NCBI GenBank assembly: GCA_910574285.1 | Contig: CAJTAL010000033.1 | Span: 1-46,578 of the forward strand | Direction: 5' to 3' | DNA: 46,578 bases | Origin: Lachnospiraceae bacterium | GTDB lineage: Bacteria > Bacillota > Clostridia > Lachnospirales > Lachnospiraceae | In this document: in pieces, positions 1 through 7,381 of the stretch | Position numbering within the stretch: position 1 is the first letter of the stretch | How the letters are laid out: each line of letters starts with the position of its first letter | The notes under the pieces: generated by a model | What the model was told of the DNA's origin: nothing | Databases searched by the model: none | The model's input: the letters and a program-made list of their open reading frames with translations, nothing else | Program-made: the position numbers and the translations under genes

Positions 1-95
1 AATAACGGTAATTGTAAAAAAATCGGCACTGGGAATTGATTTTAGAAATGTCGAAAAAACAAGATTTTACATACCAATTTACGACAATACACAGT

Positions 96-605
96 TTATT
101 TTACAGTCTCTTTTAAGGCTATCATGTTGCATCTGCTCCATAACTCATCTTTATATCTAAATGTATTTTTATCAAGCGATCTTTCAACAAATCCCACTTT
201 TTCATAACATTGTTTTGCTGAAGTATTTTCAGGGAATACATTCAGTTGAACGGCTTCTGCGCCGGTTATCTGAAAGGCATACTGAAGAGCCAGACTCAGC
301 ATCTCTTTTCCGTATCCCTTTCCTCTCTTTGCCTTATCGACTACTATGAATTTGAAAAATCCAACATTATCTTCCGTATTGACAGAATAGCAGAAAAAAC
401 CTACTGCCTGTCCGTCGTCTTCGGTTGCCACGTAAGCACTGTCCGCCCGGTCTATTGAGCTTTTTTCTAAAAAAGCATGAAAAGATTCGGGCGTAAGAGG
501 ATAGGGCAGGAGATTTGCGCACCAAAGGGCATGAGCTTTTTCGCTGTCAATCCATTTTGATAAATATTCGTAATCCTTGTCTGGTATATATGGCCGAATT
601 CGCAT
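96..605 (-). CDS. GNAT-family N-acetyltransferase
   Basis: A 169-residue protein with the layout of the RimJ/RimL-like GNAT fold. It has a substrate-facing N-terminal half (aromatic and Trp-rich, residues 1-60), a central strand ending VGFFKFIVVD, and the acetyl-CoA pyrophosphate loop as KRGKGYGKEML, the Q/RxxGxG/A signature. It ends in the usual NxxAxxxYEKVGF motif (NTSAKQCYEKVGF). It should transfer an acetyl group from acetyl-CoA to an amine in the cytoplasm; the acceptor cannot be told from sequence. The ATG has AAAGGA about 10 nt upstream. The gene stands alone, divergent from the HD operon, with its own promoter. Family assignment is secure; function is general only. Confidence 0.85.
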   Translation of the reverse strand: MRIRPYIPDKDYEYLSKWIDSEKAHALWCANLLPYPLTPESFHAFLEKSSIDRADSAYVATEDDGQAVGFFCYSVNTEDNVGFFKFIVVDKAKRGKGYGKEMLSLALQYAFQITGAEAVQLNVFPENTSAKQCYEKVGFVERSLDKNTFRYKDELWSRCNMIALKETVK

Positions 606-654
606 AAATGAAGTATCCTTTCTTTGATATAGATATCTTTTGCTTTCTTCCTAT

Positions 655-683
655 ATTCTAGTATAATTCCGATAATATGGCAA
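655..683 (-). promoter_or_regulatory. Promoter of the GNAT gene
   Basis: On the minus strand TTGCCA (678-683) and TAGAAT (655-660) are separated by 17 bp, a good sigma-A promoter about 50 nt upstream of the acetyltransferase start codon. Seen by eye only. Confidence 0.55.
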
Positions 684-752
684 CAAAAATAAATAGGAGA
701 CAAAAATATGAGGCAAAGCCCTGTTAAAGCCCTGTTAGGGCAGAAAATCCAA

Positions 753-781
753 TTGTAATTTGTATAAAAAGATGATATAAT
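753..781 (+). promoter_or_regulatory. Promoter of the HD-domain operon
   Basis: TTGTAA (753-758), 17-bp spacer, TATAAT (776-781). Expected start of transcription is near 788, giving a leader of about 245 nt before the first gene. Just upstream lie two overlapping 12-bp copies of AAAGCCCTGTTA (715-726 and 726-737, period 11) and a small GCCC/GGGC hairpin at 729-741. Confidence 0.65.
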
Positions 782-787
782 AAATAA

Positions 788-1033
788 CACTATCTAGGTA
801 CATGTGACATATAATTTAAGGAGACAGTAAAAAAAATAGGGATGTTTTCAGTGAATGGTTTTGTTTTGCGTAAATTATCTGAAAATAAATGCGATTGTTC
901 TTTAAATATATAGATTCTTCAAACGCTTCATTCATAAATGAATGAAGCGTTGGTTTCATTTTACTGTAGATAAAAACCGCATTTATGCGGCTACGGTTTA
1001 AATGCCAAATATAAACAAAAAGGAGTGGCTGAG
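788..1033 (+). promoter_or_regulatory. Structured 5' leader of the HD operon
   Basis: This gene-free stretch is not plain spacer. It holds an AAGGAG sequence (818-823), a 23-codon ORF (842-913, beginning MFSVNGFVLR, poorly placed relative to that Shine-Dalgarno), a perfect 14-bp inverted repeat with a 2-nt centre (922-935 / 938-951, AACGCTTCATTCAT and its complement), and a second hairpin CCGCAT/ATGCGG (977-990). The latter can compete with AAACCG/CGGTTT (974-999). A promoter, short ORF and stacked hairpins before the ribosome site resemble an attenuation leader. The first hairpin has only a weak T tract, so termination is not certain. Confidence 0.4.
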
Positions 1034-1393
1034 ATGTGCTTTTACATTGGAATTGAAGACTTAGCAGCAAATGCAATGATTGAGATGCTGAAAAAGGGTG
1101 GACGACGATTTCTTACTTACAACGAAATTGAAATGTATGGGGCAGAAGTAGTCCAGATTTTAAGGGAGAACGGAGAAAAAGCTGTTCTCATTTTATCAAG
1201 AGAAAATACAGATGCACTTTTCAGAAATTACTCTGAGTTTTTTGAAGAAAGTGAGCAAAACGGAAAAAGGGGTATTAAATTAAAGGAAAATAAAGAAATA
1301 GAGGATTTGATCCAACAGTTTAGAGGATATTTAGCCTTGGATGTATTACTGGCATTTATGAATCAACGTTCGGTACAAGTATTAGGAGCGTAG
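1034..1393 (+). CDS. Small unknown protein paired with an HD phosphohydrolase
   Basis: I do not recognise this 119-residue protein. A GTG nine bases earlier overlaps the AGGAG ribosome site (1021-1025), so ATG 1034, spaced 8 nt from it, is the better start. The sequence is soluble and charged, with no signal peptide or membrane segment. It begins MCFYIGIEDLAANAMIEM and has predicted alternating helix and strand (for example GEKAVLILSRENTDALF). A helical C-terminus follows an acidic/lysine-rich stretch. Its stop lies 2 nt before the HD gene start, and the HD gene ribosome site lies inside this gene, so the two are almost surely co-translated. A regulatory or partner role to the HD enzyme is a guess from that coupling. 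Confidence 0.75.
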   Translation: MCFYIGIEDLAANAMIEMLKKGGRRFLTYNEIEMYGAEVVQILRENGEKAVLILSRENTDALFRNYSEFFEESEQNGKRGIKLKENKEIEDLIQQFRGYLALDVLLAFMNQRSVQVLGA

Positions 1394-1395
1394 TC

Positions 1396-3024
1396 ATGAA
1401 AGACTACAAAAGAGTTAAAGATCCTATTTATGGTTATATTAAGATTCCTGTTACCTATATGACAAACATTGTAGATACAGCTGTATTTCAAAGGCTGCGT
1501 CGGGTAATACAGACCAGCTATTCTCCGCTTTATTCCTCCGCAGTACACAATCGTTTTGTTCATTCAATGGGAGTCTTCTATCTGGGAGAATTAACAATTA
1601 ATCAACTGATAAAAGAAGTGCGGCAAAAAGTCAAATTATCTATGGATTTAGAGGGTATTGGAGAAGTATTTAAGCTTGCATGCTTATTACATGATGTAGG
1701 CCATGCTCCATTTTCCCATACAGGTGAAGGGTTTTACCTTGGAAAAGATCATGATTATACACAATTACATAACAAATTGATAGAAACTATTGGAAATGAG
1801 AATTTTTCAAAAGACATTCCAGAAGATTCAAGCTCTGCGGCAGCGCCTCATGAGATTATGAGTGCAATAATTGGTATATTAGAATTTGAAATGTTTTTCG
1901 ACAGCGTGGAGCAGAAAGAGTTTTTTGCGCGTTGTATTACAGGATACAAATATTCAGAAGGAACAATAGAAAATAATATAAAGAATTGCTTTATATCAAT
2001 GCTCAATTCCAAAGTGATAGACGTAGATAAATTGGATTACCTTATTCGGGATGCGTATATTACGGGTTTTGATACGGTCAATATTGATTTTGAACGTCTT
2101 CTTTCTTCACTTACAATATCAAAAGATAGCGGAAAGTATAAAATAGCATATTATAAAAATGCTATAAGTGTTATTGAGAATGTAGTTTATGCTCATGATG
2201 CGGAAAGGAAATGGCTTCAGACACATCCTGTTGTACTGTATGAAGCATATATACTCCAACATATTATTAGCTATCTTAGTGAAAAAATTGATGACAACGA
2301 AAAAAGGCTTTTTTCATTGGAGTCATTAAGTAAGAAGGGGCAGCAGTTTAAAAATGGTTTATCTATTTCCCTGTTGTGTGATGACGATATTATCTATTTA
2401 ATGAAAAATTCTTTTCATAGCCAGTTATGTGAAGAATTTTTTGAACGCAGAATAAGAAGGCATCCTGTTTGGAAGTCAGAAGCTGAATATAAAGCATTCG
2501 TATTAGATATGGCTTCAGGGGGAAGTTTGTTAGAAAAATTTGAACAGGCCATGAGTGTTACAGCAAAATATCTAATCAAAAGTACCGATTCTTGGGTAAT
2601 AGATGATTATTTGATTGCCAAACTGGAAAAGGAAAAAGAAACTTTAATCTCTACTAATATGGACTCAGAAACGAAAAGGGTGCAATTAGAGAATAAAGAG
2701 ATGATTTTAAAAGTAGTGCATTCTTTGGAAAGTTACGCAAATGAAAAAGGGATTAGTTGTAATTTTGTTATACTGATGGCATCGCAATTTAACAGTGGCT
2801 TTGGAAAACCTGATTTCTCGGCAACAAATATTGCTTTTCAAACGAAAGATGGAGAAAAAATTGCTGCTGTAGGAAAAATAGTATCCGCTATAGAGGCCAA
2901 GGAGAGAGATAGAGACAACTTCTTTTATCTTTTTTATAAACGTAAAGATAATCTTGATGTAGATAAAGATGACATAGATAATCAAGAGATCTGTAAGAGA
3001 CTATTTAAGGAAGTTGTTTTTTAA
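1396..3024 (+). CDS. HD-domain phosphohydrolase (dGTPase/SAMHD1-like)
   Basis: A 542-residue HD-superfamily metal-dependent phosphohydrolase. The metal and catalytic ligands are visible: H56 in NRFVHSMG, H99-D100 in LLHDVGHAPFSH (with H103 and H108), and the distal Asp in VDKLDYLIRD (D214). This is the order found in SAMHD1/dGTP triphosphohydrolase-like enzymes. The N-terminal KDPIYGYIKIP is also typical of that branch. The remaining 300 residues are mostly helical and carry no second domain I recognise. Likely activity is hydrolysis of a phosphate ester, possibly dNTPs; the substrate is not evident. It is translationally coupled to the small upstream gene. Some relatives act in phage defence by depleting nucleotides, but nothing here proves that role. 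Confidence 0.85.
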   Translation: MKDYKRVKDPIYGYIKIPVTYMTNIVDTAVFQRLRRVIQTSYSPLYSSAVHNRFVHSMGVFYLGELTINQLIKEVRQKVKLSMDLEGIGEVFKLACLLHDVGHAPFSHTGEGFYLGKDHDYTQLHNKLIETIGNENFSKDIPEDSSSAAAPHEIMSAIIGILEFEMFFDSVEQKEFFARCITGYKYSEGTIENNIKNCFISMLNSKVIDVDKLDYLIRDAYITGFDTVNIDFERLLSSLTISKDSGKYKIAYYKNAISVIENVVYAHDAERKWLQTHPVVLYEAYILQHIISYLSEKIDDNEKRLFSLESLSKKGQQFKNGLSISLLCDDDIIYLMKNSFHSQLCEEFFERRIRRHPVWKSEAEYKAFVLDMASGGSLLEKFEQAMSVTAKYLIKSTDSWVIDDYLIAKLEKEKETLISTNMDSETKRVQLENKEMILKVVHSLESYANEKGISCNFVILMASQFNSGFGKPDFSATNIAFQTKDGEKIAAVGKIVSAIEAKERDRDNFFYLFYKRKDNLDVDKDDIDNQEICKRLFKEVVF

Positions 3025-3115
3025 AAATACGAAAACTTTGATGCTAATCTTCTGAGGTAATGACTGTTGAAAAGCTGACAAAGGCGAAACAATCCTGACA
3101 AAAAACAGGAATGGC

Positions 3116-3144
3116 TTGAATTTTTTATTGATCTGTGATATTCT
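3116..3144 (+). promoter_or_regulatory. Promoter of the ABC-F leader
   Basis: TTGAAT (3116-3121), 17-bp spacer, TATTCT (3139-3144). The transcript would start near 3151, about 350 nt before the ABC-F start codon. Confidence 0.6.
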
Positions 3145-3177
3145 GTCAAAAGAATATAAAGGATGGGAGTTGAAAGG

Positions 3178-3198
3178 ATGAGGATTATTTCTTGCTAA
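3178..3198 (+). CDS. Six-codon leader peptide MRIISC
   Basis: A short ORF, ATG AGG ATT ATT TCT TGC TAA, preceded at close range by GGGAG and AAAGG. It sits early in the transcript and 30 nt before a terminator hairpin. That is the position used by ribosome-sensing leader peptides of antibiotic-resistance ABC-F genes. Translation is inferred. Confidence 0.45.
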   Translation: MRIISC

Positions 3199-3228
3199 TC
3201 AGAATTGTAACCGCATAACGGAGCGGAT

Positions 3229-3251
3229 ACGGAATACAGTTCCGTCTTTTT
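3229..3251 (+). terminator. First terminator-like hairpin in the ABC-F leader
   Basis: ACGGAA (3229-3234) pairs with TTCCGT (3240-3245) around TACAG, followed by CTTTTTG. Upstream ACGGA (3218-3222) can pair with the same TCCGT, and CATAAC (3214-3219) with GTTATG (3252-3257). An alternative, antiterminator-like fold is therefore available. Confidence 0.55.
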
Positions 3252-3362
3252 GTTATGCTGATAGCAGGAAAGTCAGATATCCTCTTAATCATCTCGCAAA
3301 TTATAAATGAATGATGATGGAAGCAATGTCTTTTCAAAGGATTATTGCGCGTATTTTATGAG

Positions 3363-3392
3363 GCTGTAGGACGACTTTCTTGCAGCTTTTTT
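3363..3392 (+). terminator. Second terminator-like hairpin in the ABC-F leader
   Basis: GCTGTAGGA (3363-3371) pairs with the TTCTTGCAGC side (ending 3386), including two G-U pairs, and is followed by six T. It is a second barrier between the promoter and the gene. The rest of the leader to 3501 shows no further gene. Confidence 0.55.
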
Positions 3393-3501
3393 GTATCTTC
3401 TGCCCTAGAAAGTATTTGAAGATTCCCGGAGTAACGGGAGTTTAAGTGACATTTACGGTGAGACGGCAGACAGGATACGGAGAAACAGGAGGTGCGCATA
3501 T

Positions 3502-4980
3502 ATGTCAATGATAGATGTTGTGAATTTAAGTTTTTCGTATGAAGGAAGTTTTGAGGAAGTGTTTAGGGATGTGTCGTTTCGGATAGATACGGACTGGAAG
3601 TTAGGATTCGTAGGCCGGAACGGACGGGGCAAGACTACATTCCTGAATCTTCTTCTGGGGAAATACCCGTATCAGGGATGTATCTCATCCAGTGTGGAAT
3701 TTGCTTATTTTCCATACGAAGTGAGAGGAAGAGACAGGATGGCGCTGGAGATCCTGGAGGAGATCAATCCGCAGTTCGAGGAGTGGCAGTTATTCCGGGA
3801 ACTGAATCTGCTGAATGTAGACGCGGAAGTACTGTACCGTCCGTTTTCCACATTGAGTTACGGAGAGCAGGAGAAGATTTTGCTGGCGGTGTTATTCCTG
3901 GGAGAGGAACGTTTTCTCTTGATCGACGAGCCGACGAATCATCTGGACATGGAAGCTAGGCGGCAGATCGCGGGATATCTGAACCGGAAGAAGGGATTCA
4001 TCCTGGTGTCTCATGACCGGAATTTCCTGGATTCCTGCGTGGATCATATTCTCTCGATCAATAAGATGAATATCGAGGTACAGAAGGGGAATTTTACTTC
4101 CTGGTATGTGAACAAGGAAGCAAGAGACCGGATGGAGGAGGCGCAGAATCAGAAGCTGGAGTCAGAAGTGAAGCGGCTTAAGCAGGCGGCGAGACGGACG
4201 TCGGGCTGGTCGGACCAGGTCGAAAAGTCCAAGAAAGGGCAGCGTGTAGCGGGACTGCGTCCGGACAGAGGGCATATCGGACACCAGTCCGCGAAGATGA
4301 TGAAGCGTGCGAAGGCGATAGAGAACCGCCGGCAGCAGGCGGCGCAGGAGAAGTCAAAGCTCCTTAAGAATATAGAAACAGCGGATACGCTTAAGCTCTG
4401 CCCGCTTAACTTTCATGCGGATAAACTAGCGGAATTTGATGATGTGTCGATATATTATGATAAGAGGAAGGTTTGCTCATCCTTAAGTTTTGACATCCGG
4501 CGGGGGGAGAGAGTCTGTCTTTCCGGAAGAAATGGGTGTGGGAAGTCGAGCGTTTTGAAATTATTGTTAGGAGAAGACATTTCGTTTTCCGGGAATATCC
4601 ATGTGGCTTCAGGACTTAAGATATCATATATTTCCCAGGACACATCGTATCTTAGGGGAAGTTTAAAAGAGATGGCGCAGGAGTATGATCTGGACGAGAG
4701 CCTGTTCAAGGCGCTGCTTCGTAAGCTTGATCTAAGCAGGGAAGAGTTTGAGAGGGATGTAAGCTGTTACAGCGCAGGGCAGAAGAAGAAGGTGTTGCTT
4801 GCGAAGAGCCTGTGTGAGCAGGCGCATCTCTATGTGTGGGATGAACCGCTGAATTATATAGATGTGTTATCGAGAGTCCAGATTGAAGAGCTGTTGCTGA
4901 ACTGCCGGCCGACCATCATCTTTGTAGAGCATGATATGGTATTCCAGGAGAATGTGGCAACGAAAGTAATCAGGATGTAG
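3502..4980 (+). CDS. ABC-F ribosome-protection ATPase, Lsa/Vga-like
   Basis: A 492-residue soluble protein with two ABC ATPase domains and no membrane segments. Domain 1 has Walker A GRNGRGKT (38-45), signature LSYGEQ (118-123) and Walker B IDEPTNHLD (141-149). A basic, helical interdomain linker lies at about 190-300. Domain 2 has GRNGCGKS (342-349), signature CYSAGQ (422-427) and Walker B WDEPLNYID (446-454). Length and the opening pattern match Lsa-type proteins, which bind the ribosomal E site and dislodge lincosamides, pleuromutilins and streptogramin A. The precise drug range cannot be read. AGGAGG lies 9 nt before the ATG. The long leader with a micro-ORF and terminators points to drug-induced attenuation. 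Housekeeping ABC-F proteins are usually longer and carry the Arm domain differently. Confidence 0.85.
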   Translation: MSMIDVVNLSFSYEGSFEEVFRDVSFRIDTDWKLGFVGRNGRGKTTFLNLLLGKYPYQGCISSSVEFAYFPYEVRGRDRMALEILEEINPQFEEWQLFRELNLLNVDAEVLYRPFSTLSYGEQEKILLAVLFLGEERFLLIDEPTNHLDMEARRQIAGYLNRKKGFILVSHDRNFLDSCVDHILSINKMNIEVQKGNFTSWYVNKEARDRMEEAQNQKLESEVKRLKQAARRTSGWSDQVEKSKKGQRVAGLRPDRGHIGHQSAKMMKRAKAIENRRQQAAQEKSKLLKNIETADTLKLCPLNFHADKLAEFDDVSIYYDKRKVCSSLSFDIRRGERVCLSGRNGCGKSSVLKLLLGEDISFSGNIHVASGLKISYISQDTSYLRGSLKEMAQEYDLDESLFKALLRKLDLSREEFERDVSCYSAGQKKKVLLAKSLCEQAHLYVWDEPLNYIDVLSRVQIEELLLNCRPTIIFVEHDMVFQENVATKVIRM

Positions 4981-5101
4981 CTTAAGAGAGAGGCCGTGCA
5001 GAAGATCAGAATATGGCTCAAGAGAGAGGCCGTGCAGAAGATCAGAATATGACTCAAGAGAGAGGCCGTGCAGATGATCAGAATATAGCTCAAGAGAGAG
5101 G
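4980..5101 (+). repeat. 36-bp tandem repeat, about 3.3 copies
   Basis: Copies begin at about 4981, 5017, 5053 and 5089 (last one partial). The core is CTCAAGAGAGAGGCCGTGCA followed by GAAGATCAGAATAT. The first copy differs at one base near its start and the third has GATGATC. The period is exactly 12 codons. Read in the ABC-F frame just past its TAG, it would encode a 12-residue repeat (LKREAVQKIRIW) ending at a TGA in the third copy. Confidence 0.9.
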
Positions 5102-5152
5102 TAATGAAGGTGACCGGCAGGTCATAAAGATAAGGAAAGTGAGGTAAGAAAG

Positions 5153-5614
5153 ATGAAAGTGGAGAAAAAGTTACAGGAAATGGGATTCGAGATTCCGGAG
5201 GTGGCAGCCCCGGCGGGAGTCTATGTTCTTGCAAGGAGAGTAGGAAATCTTCTGTATCTTGCGGGACAGACGGCGCATGTAAACGGCGAGGTAAAGGTGA
5301 AGGGAGTCGTAGGAAAGGAGCTGACGATTGAAGAGGGACAGGAGGGTGCAAGATTGAGCGCCCTGAATATTCTGTCGGTTCTGAAGTCGGAACTGGGAGA
5401 TCTGGACCGGGTGAAGCAATTTGTGCAGATGATTGGATATGTACGCTGTACGGATGATTTTGGAAACTATACCGGAGTGGTGGACGGCGCGTCGATATTG
5501 TTTCAGGAATTGTACGGAGAGACCGGACTGGCGGCAAGGATGACCATCGGAACCAATGAACTTCCGGGAGGGAGTGTTACGGAGATCATGACGGTGGTTG
5601 AAGTGGAGGATTAG
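5153..5614 (+). CDS. RidA/YjgF-family protein
   Basis: A 153-residue member of the YjgF/YER057c/UK114 family. These are trimeric cytoplasmic proteins; RidA proper deaminates reactive enamine/imine intermediates from amino-acid metabolism. The C-terminal pattern ARMTIGTNELPGGSVTEIMTVVEVE carries the conserved Arg and the Pro/Gly loop near the active site. The family strand LLYLAGQTAHVNGEV is at about 34-48. It is about 25 residues longer than classical RidA, placing it among the divergent subfamilies whose substrates are poorly known. Ribosome site GAGG lies 8 nt before the ATG. It is followed after 9 nt by rarA and probably co-transcribed with it. Confidence 0.85.
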   Translation: MKVEKKLQEMGFEIPEVAAPAGVYVLARRVGNLLYLAGQTAHVNGEVKVKGVVGKELTIEEGQEGARLSALNILSVLKSELGDLDRVKQFVQMIGYVRCTDDFGNYTGVVDGASILFQELYGETGLAARMTIGTNELPGGSVTEIMTVVEVED

Positions 5615-5623
5615 GAAAGCTTG

Positions 5624-6937
5624 ATGGAACAGATGACGTTATTTGACGAAAGGCCGCAGACAGCGCCGTTGGCGAGCCGTCTGCGGCCGTCGGTACTGGA
5701 AGAATTCGCAGGGCAGGAACATTTGCTGGGAGAAGGAAAGATGCTGCGTCAGCTCATCGAGCGGGATCAGATATCCTCGATGATATTCTGGGGGCCTCCT
5801 GGAGTCGGCAAGACGACGCTGGCGAGTATTATAGCCGGACGCACTAAAGCGGATTTTATTAACTTCAGCGCGGTAACCAGCGGGATTAAAGAGATCAGGG
5901 AAGTCATGGGACAGGCGGAGAACAGCCGGAGAATGGGGATTCGTACAGTGCTTTTTGTGGACGAGATACACCGGTTTAATAAGGCGCAGCAGGATGCGTT
6001 TCTGCCGTTTGTGGAGAAAGGGAGTATCATTCTGATCGGAGCTACGACGGAGAATCCGTCTTTCGAAGTAAACGCGGCTCTGCTGTCCAGGTGCCGGGTA
6101 TTCGTCCTAAAAGCCCTGGAGGAGGCAGATATTATAAAAGTCCTGAACCATGCGTTACAAAGCCCGGAGGGATTCGGGACGCAGAATGTCCGGATATCGG
6201 AGCGGCAGGTGGCGGCTATTGCCGCGTTTGCCAATGGAGACGCCAGAACCGCCCTTAATACGTTAGAGATGGCGGTATTAAACGGCGAGATCAGCGCTGA
6301 AGGGATCTTTGTCACGAATGAAGGGCTGGAACAGTGTATCAGTAAGAAGTCCCTGCTCTATGACAAGGACGGAGAAGAGCATTATAATCTAATCTCAGCC
6401 CTCCATAAGTCTATGCGCAACAGCGATCCGGACGCGGCAGTCTACTGGATGTGCAGGATGCTGGAGGGCGGGGAGAATCCGTTATATATTGCCAGGAGAC
6501 TGATCCGATTTGCCAGCGAGGACGTGGGAATGGCGGACAGCCGCGCGCTGCAGGTGGCCGTGGCGGCTTATCAGGCATGCCATTTCCTGGGGATGCCGGA
6601 GTGCGACGTGCATCTGACGCATGCGGTTATTTATCTTGCAATGGCGCCGAAGTCCAATGCCCTCTATATGGCATGTGAGATGTGTAAGCAGGATGTGAAG
6701 AATCTCAGGGCAGAACCTGTCCCGCTGCAATTGCGCAACGCGCCTACAAAACTCATGAAAGATCTGGAATATGGGGAAGGATATGAATACGCGCATGATA
6801 CGGAAGAGAAGCTGACGCATATGCAGTGTATGCCGGAATCTCTAAGCCGAAGAGAATATTATCATCCGACCGTTCAGGGAGAAGAAAAAGAGGTTGGAAG
6901 CAGATTAAAAGCGATCAAAGAGTGGAAGAATATATAA
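5624..6937 (+). CDS. rarA: Replication-associated recombination ATPase RarA (MgsA)
   Basis: A 437-residue AAA+ ATPase related to clamp loaders, acting at stalled replication forks in the cytoplasm. It opens with MEQMTLFDERPQTAPLASRL, typical of RarA, then RPSVLEEFAGQEHLLG, Walker A GPPGVGKTT, Walker B FVDEIHRF, sensor 1 GATTENPSFEV and the arginine-finger region LLSRCRV. The C-terminal tetramerisation part includes YNLISALHKSMRNSDPDAAVYW and RRLIRFASEDVGMAD, both hallmark blocks. A TTG one codon upstream is possible, but AGGA (5613-5616) is spaced 7 nt from ATG 5624. It is followed 2 nt later by an MGMT-family gene, giving a small DNA-maintenance operon. Confidence 0.95.
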   Translation: MEQMTLFDERPQTAPLASRLRPSVLEEFAGQEHLLGEGKMLRQLIERDQISSMIFWGPPGVGKTTLASIIAGRTKADFINFSAVTSGIKEIREVMGQAENSRRMGIRTVLFVDEIHRFNKAQQDAFLPFVEKGSIILIGATTENPSFEVNAALLSRCRVFVLKALEEADIIKVLNHALQSPEGFGTQNVRISERQVAAIAAFANGDARTALNTLEMAVLNGEISAEGIFVTNEGLEQCISKKSLLYDKDGEEHYNLISALHKSMRNSDPDAAVYWMCRMLEGGENPLYIARRLIRFASEDVGMADSRALQVAVAAYQACHFLGMPECDVHLTHAVIYLAMAPKSNALYMACEMCKQDVKNLRAEPVPLQLRNAPTKLMKDLEYGEGYEYAHDTEEKLTHMQCMPESLSRREYYHPTVQGEEKEVGSRLKAIKEWKNI

Positions 6938-6939
6938 TT

Positions 6940-7260
6940 ATGGAAGAAAAGAATTCATTTGAAAAAATCTATGATGTGATCCGCCAGATACCAAAAGGGA
7001 AGGTGGCGTCTTACGGACAGATCGCGGCTCTTGCGGGTAACCGCCGTTGGGCGCGGGTGGTAGGCTATGCCCTGCATGCTGTTCCATGTGACAGTGATCT
7101 TCCCTGTCACCGTGTTGTAACGAAGGACGGCAGAATGTCGTGTGCGTTCGGGAGCGGGGGCTGCAACAGGCAGACACTCCTTCTGAAAGCCGAAGGGGTG
7201 GAGTTTGAAGGCGATCGTGTGGATATGGAGAAGTATCAGTGGAAAAAGGCGGTATATTAA
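6940..7260 (+). CDS. MGMT-family DNA base alkyltransferase-like protein
   Basis: A 106-residue protein equal to the C-terminal DNA-binding/alkyltransferase domain of O6-methylguanine-DNA methyltransferase. It has YDVIRQIPKGKVASYGQIA (helix-turn-helix region), then RVVGYALHA with the Arg-finger area, and LPCHRVV holding the acceptor cysteine. Alkyltransferase-like (ATL) proteins of the same size replace that Cys with Trp or Glu; here it is kept, so real transferase activity is possible. A longer reading begins at TTG inside rarA, but ATG 6940 directly follows the rarA stop and matches the family start. The ribosome site is weak (GGAAG), consistent with coupling to rarA. Confidence 0.85.
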   Translation: MEEKNSFEKIYDVIRQIPKGKVASYGQIAALAGNRRWARVVGYALHAVPCDSDLPCHRVVTKDGRMSCAFGSGGCNRQTLLLKAEGVEFEGDRVDMEKYQWKKAVY

Positions 7261-7261
7261 A

Positions 7262-7354
7262 TGCTCTGTCCGGTTAGAAATTGAACTCCTGAACCGTCTG
7301 GCAATAGAACGAGCCAGAACAGTTTGTTCGTTTGATTTCTAACCGGACAGAGCA
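7262..7354. repeat. 93-bp palindromic element between convergent genes
   Basis: Outer arms are a perfect 20-bp inverted repeat, TGCTCTGTCCGGTTAGAAAT (7262-7281) and its complement (7335-7354). The pairing extends inward by about five more pairs including G-U. Inside is a second stem, TCTGGC (7297-7302) with GCCAGA (7313-7318). It lies between the MGMT-like gene and the convergent glmM. No T tract follows on either side, so it may be a bidirectional terminator of unusual form or a miniature mobile or REP-like element. Confidence 0.85.
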
Positions 7355-7381
7355 CTGGAGAAAAGCAGGATTATCCTACGA

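Noticed and set aside
1025-1033. GTG start for the small protein before the HD gene
   Set aside because: The GTG overlaps the AGGAG ribosome site itself; ATG 1034 is properly spaced.
4980-5101. CRISPR array
   Set aside because: The 36-bp units are contiguous with no spacers between them, so this is a simple tandem repeat.
4854-5537. A 227-codon minus-strand ORF across the 36-bp repeats and ridA
   Set aside because: It is a shadow of ridA and the tandem repeat. Its product is low-complexity (repeated SLLSHILIFCTA) with no ribosome site or family resemblance.
5767-6315. A 182-codon minus-strand ORF inside rarA
   Set aside because: Lies wholly within a well-conserved AAA+ gene on the other strand. 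It has no recognisable domain and is a codon-bias shadow.
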